From contig NC_079883.1 in assembly GCF_029227915.1 (NCBI RefSeq), forward strand, positions 27,406,001 through 27,466,000: a stretch of 60,000 nt of DNA, given 5' to 3'. Under the pieces are notes generated by a model. That model did not search any database. It worked only from the letters and a program-made list of their open reading frames with translations, and was not told the origin of the DNA. Positions 1-10,100 of the stretch are shown here, piece after piece; the stretch's first letter is position 1, and every line of letters starts with the position of its first letter. Both the position numbers and the translations under genes were made by a program. The DNA comes from Hydractinia symbiolongicarpus. Taxonomy: Eukaryota > Cnidaria > Hydrozoa > Anthoathecata > Hydractiniidae.

Positions 1-766
1 AAAACATGACTCAAAACGGCAAGCATACGGAATATTGAATTTTTTCTCGCGCTAAATATAAATAATGAGTTACTTATTTATAGCCTAATGTAACATCTAA
101 AAATTACACGAATGGAAAAGTTTTCCGCCTCTAGCTTGAAGGGAAACAATGTTATTTTTTTTAAACTTTATCCTTGTCTTGCGACAACGTACAATTTTTG
201 CCAGAAATTAAAGACAACATTTTTATAAAATTGTTTTGGTAAAGTTAAAAAAAAACATTTACTTCGAGATGTTTTAAAGGAATTTCACATATTGGCTTGA
301 AAGCCGCCTAATTAAAAAATGACCTCCCTTAAAATATAAAAAATTAAAAAACGATATTTTCCTTTGAATAGTTTCACGTGACCACAAGCAAAAACCGAAC
401 AAAACACAGGTATGGCATTTCGTGATGAAACCAAGGGTACAACACTCCATGCCCAACGGTGGAAAAGGGTACAACAGTCCATGGACTGTTGTAATCTACA
501 GCCAGAAAAGTATTTCTGAAAACGTCGTATTAAAGTTGTGTCGTATCCAGAACACGATAAAATCATCCGTGGTTAAACGACACATTGTAATCGTTATTGG
601 TTCTTTTTTTATATTATATTTAACAAGTGTAACCACGCATACTGGCATCTGCTACGTGCCTTCACCTTTCATATCTGAAGCAATCGATCAGCGTGCTTTC
701 TTTGGGTAAGAGGTTAGTCAACGTTCTACATATCGTTCTCATTATAACATCAACTTTGATACCAGT
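1..766. other. 3' flank of the ROCO gene, no gene recognised
   Basis: AT-rich. It contains a perfect 22-bp palindrome (471-492). A plus-strand open frame (422-709) has a hydrophobic stretch (residues 55-70) and ends next to a GT donor-like site (gg|gtaagagg); it has no recognisable homology and I do not call it a gene. Confidence 0.4.
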
Positions 767-772
767 TTTATT
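767..772 (-). promoter_or_regulatory. Polyadenylation signal of the ROCO gene
   Basis: AATAAA on the minus strand, about 120 bases past the stop codon, the first canonical hexamer downstream. It supports the stop at 893 as the true end of the gene, with no further kinase exons. Confidence 0.55.
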
Positions 773-892
773 TAATGTACGGAACAAATCAATTTTTTAA
801 AAATACTCTCATGTTAATACAAGCCGCAAACTGGAATCGCATTATTTTTCCCTACCTTTCCTTTCGACGGATTAGATAGTACAGAAACAATT

Positions 893-3800
893 CTAATGGA
901 CTTTCTCTAATTTATAGTGCTCTTCACACACCCAAAGTAAGTCTTTTCCAACAAATGTAGGGATTAAATCTCCAAACCGGTTTTCCTCGTCTGCTTTGTT
1001 CAAAAATCTACGAAGCTCCCTTCTCTGAAGACCTTCACTCCCTTTCAAATACTGGAGATCTTCAGAAACATTTTTAAAACTCCAGTCATCCTGGAAATCG
1101 GTTAAATGCACATTCAAATCATCTGAAAGCTTCCTAAGTGAGGCTAGACAGTCAGCAAAGTTACATAAAGGTTCAAAAACAGACGAAGCTAGGCGCGTTG
1201 GTGTTTCCAAGGAGGCTAACACGCGTAGTACAGTACGTAATCGACGACCATACTTCTTAAAGAAATCTTTGGGACGGTTTAGACGGTAACCTGGGGCGGA
1301 CAGGAAATGCCAACAGTTGGGGTATTCGCACAGCAGGTGAACAGAATAACCTTCTTTTAAATAGGTTAGAGTATAAAATTCTTTCAATCCAAGGCTGTGT
1401 AGATTGACAGGCACCATGACAAACAGTTTGGGACAATCGTTGTCCGTTAAGCTACGCATGATTTTTTCAGTGGTTAATTCGTTCGTGTAATCGCATTTAC
1501 CGATCAGCACGGCATTCCAATTTACTAAATCATGACCCTTTTCGCATATTGGCTCGTTACGTTCCATGTCGTCTAACGTAAATTTAGAAGGATTATTGAG
1601 CGACTTTCGAATACACATTGAACAGAGAATATAAAACTTCATGCGTATCCCTTCATACCTGGTTAAAATTATTCTATTCAGCATGTCGATGGTTTGTGGA
1701 GCTAAACAGCATGGGCGAGGACCACGTATACTCAGAGTTATAGCTTTTAAATGTGGCAGCAACTCGAAATGAACTCGATGGCGGGTTCTCTTTTCGTGTT
1801 TGTAATCAATTGAAAGGGAATTGTTATTGTATTCCGTGCCAACTTGAATTTTGGTAGAATTTCTACCGCTGTCCAACAAGTTATCAATGGAACCAGGCTC
1901 GACGGAGAGGAATCTTAAAAAGCTTAAACCATTTGTTATTGATTCCGGTCTTCTGCATTGAGTGTTGTTGACAGAATCATCTTTTATCGTGTGTACTTCA
2001 CATGGGATACCATTAGACTTTGTTATATACACAATGTGGTTGCTATAATAAACTGGTGGCATTTTCCCAGTAAAGTTGCATCTTTGTTTTTCAACAAGTG
2101 CAATCAAGAATGAAAAAAATGATGGAGGCAAGTTATCAAATTGAAAATAATAATCTACTTGATTTTCCTTCTCATCGGGACATCGAGGCCAAACATCGTC
2201 AGAAGGTCGACCAACGGGTAAGCGACACGGAATTAAATCTGAATCATCATTGAAGGGTATGAATATACCTGCTTGTCTGAAAAGAGACAAAAGTTTGTCT
2301 CGATATTCCAATTCAAGGTGGCTCCACAAATGTTCAAGTTCCGCGTGTTTTATGGTTCCGTCGTTTAAAACTTCAATGTTTCGATAACTCACTACAGTTC
2401 GAAGTTGGTTACTCAGCCACTGCGGATCTAATATAATCACGTCACATAATTCTTCAATTTCAAAATAATACAATATTTCTCCGCACGAATGAAAATGACG
2501 TAAGAAGGGTTCTTCGTCATCATTCTCAAAGCCGCATTTAGCAGCCAGTTCAGCAAACCTCTGATATCGTATTATGGGGTACTGATCTTCGACGTGTTTC
2601 AATAACACTTGCTGTAAGTTAAACCACTTGCGAGGAATGGAAGGTCGAAGGGTCAGCATATCTGCGCATGCGTTGCGAACACCTTTTCTCAGCTGATCAA
2701 TGGATAAATTCAAATTACTAAACAACTGCTTGGGTACTTGATTAACATTGCTTACCTCGTAGTACCCTAACACGTGTGGAAAACTGAGTCCTAAGTTGCC
2801 ATTTCCATCCAATTCACAGACTGAGTTTGTCCTACTGGGTGTAGCTACAACATACCCAGCAATGCCATTAGTTGATTGTCGGCTCACATTCTCCAGATTA
2901 TTACAGAGTAAACAACTGTGCAGTGGGGCATTACCAAAATCAGCTACGTGTTTTTCTGCAGCCATTTGAAGCGTGGACTGGACCTGTTTCCAAACGTTGT
3001 CGAGGAATGATTCACTGATCATTTCCGCATCGCAATGAGTTCCAACGATAATAACTCTAGAATTTGGAGCTTGCGAAAAAATGGAAGTCAGCCATGTTTC
3101 TAACCGCGCAAGAACATTCGTATAGGAGGTAGCGAAGGAGTACGTTCTAACATCGAACACAGCGAGGAAGAGTGTACCTTCTGAGATGAACATGGAATGA
3201 GTTTCAATGTAATCAATATCTCCAGCTAAATCGAACATTCTCAATCTAATGTCCCCGATGGACAGATCTAAAATATCCAATCCGTCAGTTTTTTTAATAC
3301 TGCTAGTATTTTCACAAATTCCATTTTGGGATTTCAAACTAGCAGTTAGAGTTGTTTTGCCTGCTGTTTCTTTCCCCACTAAAGAGACTTTGACGGTATT
3401 ATTCGGCACAGTGTCTGATAAAAACGCGTGTAGGTACTGCAGTAATACTTTCGTTTTGCTTTTCGCGATAGACACTTCAGGAAACAGTAAGAGATTCCCA
3501 CGCAAAGATATATAAGAAAGACATTCCAACCGGGCTAACAAGGGAGATAATTTTTGAATGCAATTGTTTTCTATGAACAAAACTTCAAGCATGTTTGGTA
3601 ATAGATCGGGCAGTTCTGTGATGTTATTTTCTTGAATCGCCAACACGCGAAGTCGGCTCAACTGTATAATCCATTCAGGAAGCTTGGTTAACTTTTTGTT
3701 ATACGAGACTTCCAGATATTCCAATTGCTTCAACTCTTTCACTGCTTCTGGCAATTGCAGCAAATCATTGTTACAAATGTTCAATATCTTCAAGTGCTGC

Positions 3801-4120
3801 AAACAGCCTATATTCTCGTAGCTATCAACAGTACAGCTATTCAAACATAAGCACTCAAGACTTTCAAATTTTGGTATATGTTTAATCGTACAATTAAAAA
3901 GCATCAAACCGAGAACTTGATTGGAGCAGAAAGGGTCCAGTAATTCCAACTGGCTGTGGTAGTTCCGACAAAAGATATGGATATCCCTCTCACGGTTGGC
4001 GTGTGTGTTGATCAACTTTAAGTATTTTAACAGGTGTTGGAAATCATCTCCAGTTATGCTTTTACAGGCCGACGATTCATCTGTTTTGACTAACACCATC
4101 CACTGCCACGACAGCGATTT
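893..4120 (-). CDS. Large terminal exon of the ROCO gene: LRR, Roc GTPase, COR and C-terminal region
   Basis: A single 3228-bp exon. The open frame runs nine bases past 4120 into the intron, but a clear acceptor (ttttttgttacag) ends there, so the real exon starts at 4120 with KSLSWQW. About six leucine-rich repeats (such as LKILNICNNDLLQLPEAV) precede Roc. GTP-binding motifs: P-loop GKETAGKT (full-protein residues 488-495), switch II DLAG (536-539) and THCD (600-603) in the guanine-specificity position, the THxD form usual in animal ROCO proteins. COR shows ILDPQWLSNQLRTVVS and a GTIKH...LEHLW block. The C-terminal region has a C-x2-C...C-x3-H set and a block around HLLCEYPNCWHFL...GYRL that I believe recurs in invertebrate ROCO proteins (from memory). 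No kinase motifs (VAIK, HRD, DFG) follow. All GTPase motifs look intact. Confidence 0.93.
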   Translation of the reverse strand, partial: KSLSWQWMVLVKTDESSACKSITGDDFQHLLKYLKLINTHANRERDIHIFCRNYHSQLELLDPFCSNQVLGLMLFNCTIKHIPKFESLECLCLNSCTVDSYENIGCLQHLKILNICNNDLLQLPEAVKELKQLEYLEVSYNKKLTKLPEWIIQLSRLRVLAIQENNITELPDLLPNMLEVLFIENNCIQKLSPLLARLECLSYISLRGNLLLFPEVSIAKSKTKVLLQYLHAFLSDTVPNNTVKVSLVGKETAGKTTLTASLKSQNGICENTSSIKKTDGLDILDLSIGDIRLRMFDLAGDIDYIETHSMFISEGTLFLAVFDVRTYSFATSYTNVLARLETWLTSIFSQAPNSRVIIVGTHCDAEMISESFLDNVWKQVQSTLQMAAEKHVADFGNAPLHSCLLCNNLENVSRQSTNGIAGYVVATPSRTNSVCELDGNGNLGLSFPHVLGYYEVSNVNQVPKQLFSNLNLSIDQLRKGVRNACADMLTLRPSIPRKWFNLQQVLLKHVEDQYPIIRYQRFAELAAKCGFENDDEEPFLRHFHSCGEILYYFEIEELCDVIILDPQWLSNQLRTVVSYRNIEVLNDGTIKHAELEHLWSHLELEYRDKLLSLFRQAGIFIPFNDDSDLIPCRLPVGRPSDDVWPRCPDEKENQVDYYFQFDNLPPSFFSFLIALVEKQRCNFTGKMPPVYYSNHIVYITKSNGIPCEVHTIKDDSVNNTQCRRPESITNGLSFLRFLSVEPGSIDNLLDSGRNSTKIQVGTEYNNNSLSIDYKHEKRTRHRVHFELLPHLKAITLSIRGPRPCCLAPQTIDMLNRIILTRYEGIRMKFYILCSMCIRKSLNNPSKFTLDDMERNEPICEKGHDLVNWNAVLIGKCDYTNELTTEKIMRSLTDNDCPKLFVMVPVNLHSLGLKEFYTLTYLKEGYSVHLLCEYPNCWHFLSAPGYRLNRPKDFFKKYGRRLRTVLRVLASLETPTRLASSVFEPLCNFADCLASLRKLSDDLNVHLTDFQDDWSFKNVSEDLQYLKGSEGLQRRELRRFLNKADEENRFGDLIPTFVGKDLLWVCEEHYKLEKVH

Positions 4121-7100
4121 CTGTAACAAAAAAATTCAGCATAAATCTTGTTGTTGTTGATACATGCTTTAATTCAAAAAAGTTTTATACATCCAGGTTT
4201 AGCGCACACTTAATTTTTGCTTAATATTACGGTTGTATTGTGTGCAACAAATTCTTCGTGTATTGTACATCTTTCGAAATTAAGTTTATAAAATCTATAC
4301 GTTTGTTTTTATATCAACAGATGATCTTTTTGCATTACCGACTGTCCCCCCCAAAAAAAAAAAAATAAAAATAAAAATCTCCATCGATCTTTGACTTACA
4401 AAAACGATATTAATATTACACACCTTCTTGAAAAATTAAATTTTGGCGCAACTTAATGAGTGAAAAGCATTAGATATACGCAAAAATTTCATGAATTTCT
4501 ACAGGCAGGCAATATTTTTCAGTATTTAAAACATGACAAGAACATGGTAATGCCATGTTTCCACCTGAGAACGCCTGTGGAGAAGGGACCATTTCAAATA
4601 TAGCTCTCTTCAGAGAGGAGTGGTTTTTTCTTTCCGATGGATTAGCGGACAAAGAAAGACTAGTCTTGTCGTTGAAGTCGAGTTTACAGCAGTAACAAGC
4701 GAGTCAAACACTGTAAAAAAAACTTAAGAGGGTTGTCATTCTTTTTCTAGAGGTAATATTAAGGTTTGACGGTATTTTCATAGTTTTCCAAAAAAAAGTA
4801 TTTTAGGAGATTCTAAAGGTGATGTCATAACTGAAGAACAAATAACTGCAACACCCATGCATTCTCTGCATTCTGATAATAACATGGGATACGTTGTAAA
4901 ATTAAAAATGAGATTTGTGGAGAAATTTGTTAAAAAAACTACTTTTACAGGAGATTTAAGGCGTTTTAGGGAGACTTTTTAAAATTAAATAGAGATTTGA
5001 TGAGGCTTTTGAAGTGGAGCAACCTTGATTAAGGAAGGGAAAAAAACTTAAAATAATTCCACTTTGAGTATTTGATTAACGTTTGTAAACTAGGTTTATT
5101 TACAACATGAAATCAGGATAACCAGGAAAGGTAATTTTCCAGAATTTTTTTTAAAAACGTTTTAATAACTACTAATGACAACAAAATTATAATACCCGTA
5201 TATGTCTGTCCGTCTGTCTGTCACGCAAAATGGTAGCTTAGCTGCGCAAGTAGCGAGAAGCACGCAATGCGCTATAAAAAGGACGGCGAACCCGTGGATT
5301 TTTCCACGGGCTAACGACTAGTGACAACAAAATATTTGTCAAGGTTAACACTTGAATAGTAATGCTTACCACGATGACGGCGATACAAATCAAGAAAATA
5401 AAAAACAACTGAAATAACTCAAGAGCGCACACCAAAATTCGACAATCAAATAACAAGCAATGTGAAATGGCAGTCATCAAATCATAAAAGAATTTCAATG
5501 ACTTTACATGACGTTTTCTAGACCGAACGAAATTCCATGAAATTTTATAAATACTGAAAATGTCATGACTTGGGACCACCCTTGGAACTATTCTTTTAAC
5601 GTTTTTCAGATCAGCGCTTAGTACAATATTATTCCTTTAAATGAATCCCGCTAATAAACTAGCGGAGAGCTACTTTGAAACTGTTAATAAAACTTACCTC
5701 GTCTATTTCAGGTATACTTCCAAAGCGTAATAAAATACACGCAACATCATACTGGGCATGCGCTAATGCTAAGCCAATCGGAGTGTCTTTTGTCTAAAAC
5801 GGAAAACGTAGTACAGAAAATTGTTCTAGCTTCACAAATACTTTTATGCACGTCGTTATTTTTGCCAAACGAGAAGGGTATCCCCTTAAAGATTCCACAT
5901 TCCTTTTCATATGAATATATGAATGGACTAAATATTTTTTTTCCTTTTCTTTGAGGTAGTTTTTGTGCCTAGCAATGATGGTAATTCCAATACTACTAGT
6001 AGCAGCCTATGTGTTCGGTTTTAACATATAAAAAGGTATTTTTCAACCATCCACTACAAAAATTCCTCTCAATCCCCCATCGCTGATTTTTCTACTCTTT
6101 CCGCATACTATTTTCCAACCTTCCCTACTTCTATTAGAGGAATCTTCCGACCTCTCATCTCAACCCAACTCCCCCTCCACCCTTCCTACTAAGCACTAAG
6201 TAGAATTACTTTTAAACTAAATTAAAACTAAGATTCAACATTCATGACAAAATTAAAAGAAGTAAATGTGCTTATTCAGCTCTTACATTTCTAAATGTTA
6301 ACTTGCTTCCTGCGTACAGTAGCTTTGAAACAGCTTTTGCAAATCCTCTTTTAGCTGCATAATGTAATGGTGAGTACTGCTTCTAAAAAAACATCAAGTT
6401 ATATACATACTAACAGTTTGGATAATGTCTAAACATCATCCACTTGGATAATGTTCAAACATTATTCACTTGGATAAAGTTCAAAAATTATTCACTTGGA
6501 TAATGTTCAAAAATTATTCACTTGGATAATGTTCAAAAATTATTCAATTGGATAATGTTCAAACATTATTCACTTGGATAATGTTCAAAAATTATTCACT
6601 TGGATAATGTTCAAACATTATTCACTTGGATAATGTTTAAAGGACAAGCATGTCAACAGTATGTAAACTTGACACAATTTTATCATCTTCACTTTGTATG
6701 ATAGCTACAGACAAAGTAATGTTTTCGGAACTTCAAATGTTTTAAGCTTCAATTAAACAAAATGTACTCAGTTGAAGTTTTTCCCAATCCAGCTGCATTT
6801 ACTTCCATAAGGGGTACGAGAATGGAGGTGCAAAAAAAGCTTTGATCATATATTTCGACGATCTGAAAACTAGGGATACCTAATTCATGAAATTTCTGCA
6901 TTAAATTTTTGCGCAACAAGGTTCAGCGCGCATTTAATTTTCGAGCACTTCTTACGTAAAAATGTAAAATCTTCCAGTACACGTCAATAAATTGGGTATC
7001 ATTGTAAAATTTTAAGCTTTGTTTTTATACCAACTGATCATAATGCACGGCTGATTTGGAACTTAAAAAAGTCATGTAAGCATTCCAAAGCCAATAATAA

Positions 7101-10100
7101 TCTACAATGCTACGAAAAGTATTTCATAGCACATGTATTTTAATTTTACTCAACCTTTAGCCAAAAGAATCAAAATTTCCCATTCCCAGATTCATACATT
7201 CTTATTTACATGAAAGTCCGCAAGCACTTTTACATGTCCTGGACATCCAATAAAAGACTAGGTTCTAAAATTCCCGCTTTTATGCTTCCTTTTGCGTTGA
7301 AAATGTTCCAGACATTGACAAAAACATTACAGGCATTTCGGGTAGCTATTTTCGCTTCTCGGGTTGTCAATGACATAGTTTTATTTACGAAACTATTTCG
7401 ATCCTGGATTTTAGGGAAGAAGCAGTACCTGCTCCTGATAAAGGCACTGATCATTCTCGCTGTTTTGACAGTCTACACCTATCGTTTTTCTTATGTTCCG
7501 TTTTATGTTTTATGTTTTGAGTTAAAATACTTTTTCTTTAATTGCGTTTAGAGGCGCTAATTTTATCAATTTGCAAGCTTTAATAATTTTCGTTTTTTCA
7601 ACAAATAGGTTGATGGACGAAAAGAAACGCATAACTCGTTTACCAGCAGCACTATTTCCACAACTTTCAACTATAAATATAAAAAAAAATTCTTAAAATT
7701 TGGATTTACATGGCAAGCAACACAACTAATAAGAATTTGATTACTTTGATTAATTTTCTGTTGAAAGAAACAAAATTTTATATTTCATCAATCATTTTTG
7801 CCAATTCTGCACAAACAAATATATTCATGCACTAAGTTAAAAAAAATATTTCGCGCACATTAAATTTTCATGCAATTAAATTCGCAAAAAATTAGATTTT
7901 TTACAACCAGTTGTTCACGCAGCAGCTTTGCGGAAAATCAGATGCAAGATTTCATAAATTAAGGTATGTAGGGGGCTATACACGAGATTCGGTCACCTAC
8001 CCATCCGGAAAAATATTTTTAATGCAGGTAATAAATCCCTTTGCCGTAATTATTTAAGTTGTTTGGTCTAAAACTTGTAGATAAAGTTTGTTTTGTTCAT
8101 AATTTAGTGTTATGTACAGTTTACTATTTTTCAGGACAAATTGTTGATTCACATAGTTTATTTGCTGAAGTCATTGTAGGATGTTTAAATGGATAAACTT
8201 ACTTTGTCTGTAAAATTCACTTCTCCTGCAAATTCTTTTAAATCGATTACATCATAGTCTGCAAGAATAGCTAGGGCTTCACTTTTCTTTGCATCGATAA
8301 TATAACGAATTGCATGTTTTAATACCTATAAAATACAGTTGTTATAAAAAGAAGGACCACACAATGAAATGTTGCAGGTTAAATGAAATACAGTTATATT
8401 GTTTACATATTTTTTGTTCTATAAAAATATTCTTTATAAGAATATTAGGCTGTGATTTCAGGTAAAAAAACAAAGGTAAATTTTGGTTTGAAACTACAGG
8501 AAACTAACTAGTATTATTACTTATTGTTTGGTAAACAACGAGACTTTGGTTTTAACTGATTTCTTTTTGTTTGTTTTATTACACAGAGATACTTCAAAAA
8601 CTTTTCACTCGTGTTTTTGTTACGATGTGGTTATGGTGAAAAAAAAAGGAACACAATAACACAATAACACTGGGTTTTTTCCCCTGAAAATAAAATACAA
8701 TAAAAATGTTTATCGATCTCATAAAATGGTTTGCAAATATTTTTAAAAACAAAATAAAATCGCAAAAATATTTACTTTGCATGTACTTCATTTAATTTGA
8801 TTTAATATTTAATGGGATATACTCAACACTGTTTTTCTTTTGCTATTATTTCCCTTAAAACTTTATAAATAAATGTCTAAAAAATAATAATTTTTTTATA
8901 AGTTAAGTGCTGCAAAAACTTCTTTGTGTGAGGATTTTTTTCTTTAAGGTAATTTTAGGTATAAAATTTTCTGTCCATAACTGTATAGGCATTCCTTACT
9001 CTAATAATGTCTCACTTTTAGTGTAGAATCTTGCTATTATCAAAATACATTATGAAGTACAAGAAAAGGAGTTCAGTGAACAACCTTGTATAAAGATAAT
9101 AAAAGTTGTCTTGTAGGTCAAAGAAGGTTTTATATTAATCCTACTGATAAAATAACAGTAGGTCTTGTAGGTAAAAAGTTAATCGCCCTGATAAAATAAA
9201 CTAACCTCTGTGCTGAACTTTCCTGTTCTTATCAACTTGTCAACAATGTTGAAATTGTTCAAGGAGATTCCATATACAAGAACAGAACTACCAGACTAAG
9301 AAAAACGTCACAAAGTATAAAAACTAATTACTAAAAAATTTGGTTTAAAACTATTGCCTTTAATGGATGCTTATTTTGTATACCATTACACTCAGTAATA
9401 GTCCAATATTTTATTAAAAATACTTACATTATCCACATGATTTAACTCAACTTCACTGCTCAGTAAAAAGTTAAAGCAATCAGTTGAGCCACCTTCAACA
9501 GCATAAAAAATTGCACTTTTTCCAGTCTAGAAAAAAGTGCAAGTTTTAGCATTGTAATTCTGGCATGCTAGAAAGTGCAATTAGCACATTCTAAATACTG
9601 TTTCTTATGTATGCACAGAATTTGCACTTTTGCAGCCTTTTAGTTGTGGAATATGGTGTGTTGATGGTTTTTTCCAACCTCGAAAATGCCCAAAAACTGC
9701 TGTTGTGCCAAATATACCAATAAATGAAGAAAAATAAAAAAAAGTTGTTAGTTCTCCTTTATTCTAAACAATGTAAACATAAGGAAACAAATATTTACCT
9801 CGTCGACTTCATTTATAATATTAGCCTGATTGTTGCTAAGTTTTTCAGCGACATCTAATCTGTCATAGCTACACGCAGCATGCAGGACTTTAACCTTAAG
9901 CTAAAAAGGTAAGAAAATAAACAAAATTTGTACACAAATTTATTAGAACTAAAACATGTATTTTAAATTTTGTTCTAAAAAGCATCTTTAAGTTGTGAAT
10001 ATCAATAATTTGCTGCAGTAAAATCAAAAATCAATAGGTAGAAGAAAAGTAGAAATCCTTTTTTCATTTAAATGTTTTAGTAAAAAAGCACACCTTAATA

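Noticed and set aside
4121-4129. Start of the large ROCO frame at 4129
   Set aside because: The codon there is TTG, inside a clear acceptor (ttttttgttacag). The seven upstream ankyrin exons join in phase, so the frame continues from them instead of starting here.
5238-5579. 113-codon minus-strand hydrophobic frame
   Set aside because: It runs through the mini Helitron-like element and intron sequence; the hydrophobic look comes from T-rich codons.
6419-6646. CRISPR-like array
   Set aside because: Units are directly adjacent with no unique spacers, in an animal intron; it is a minisatellite.
7210-7551. 113-codon plus-strand frame in a ROCO intron
   Set aside because: No family resemblance, AT-driven composition, overlaps another frame on the opposite strand.
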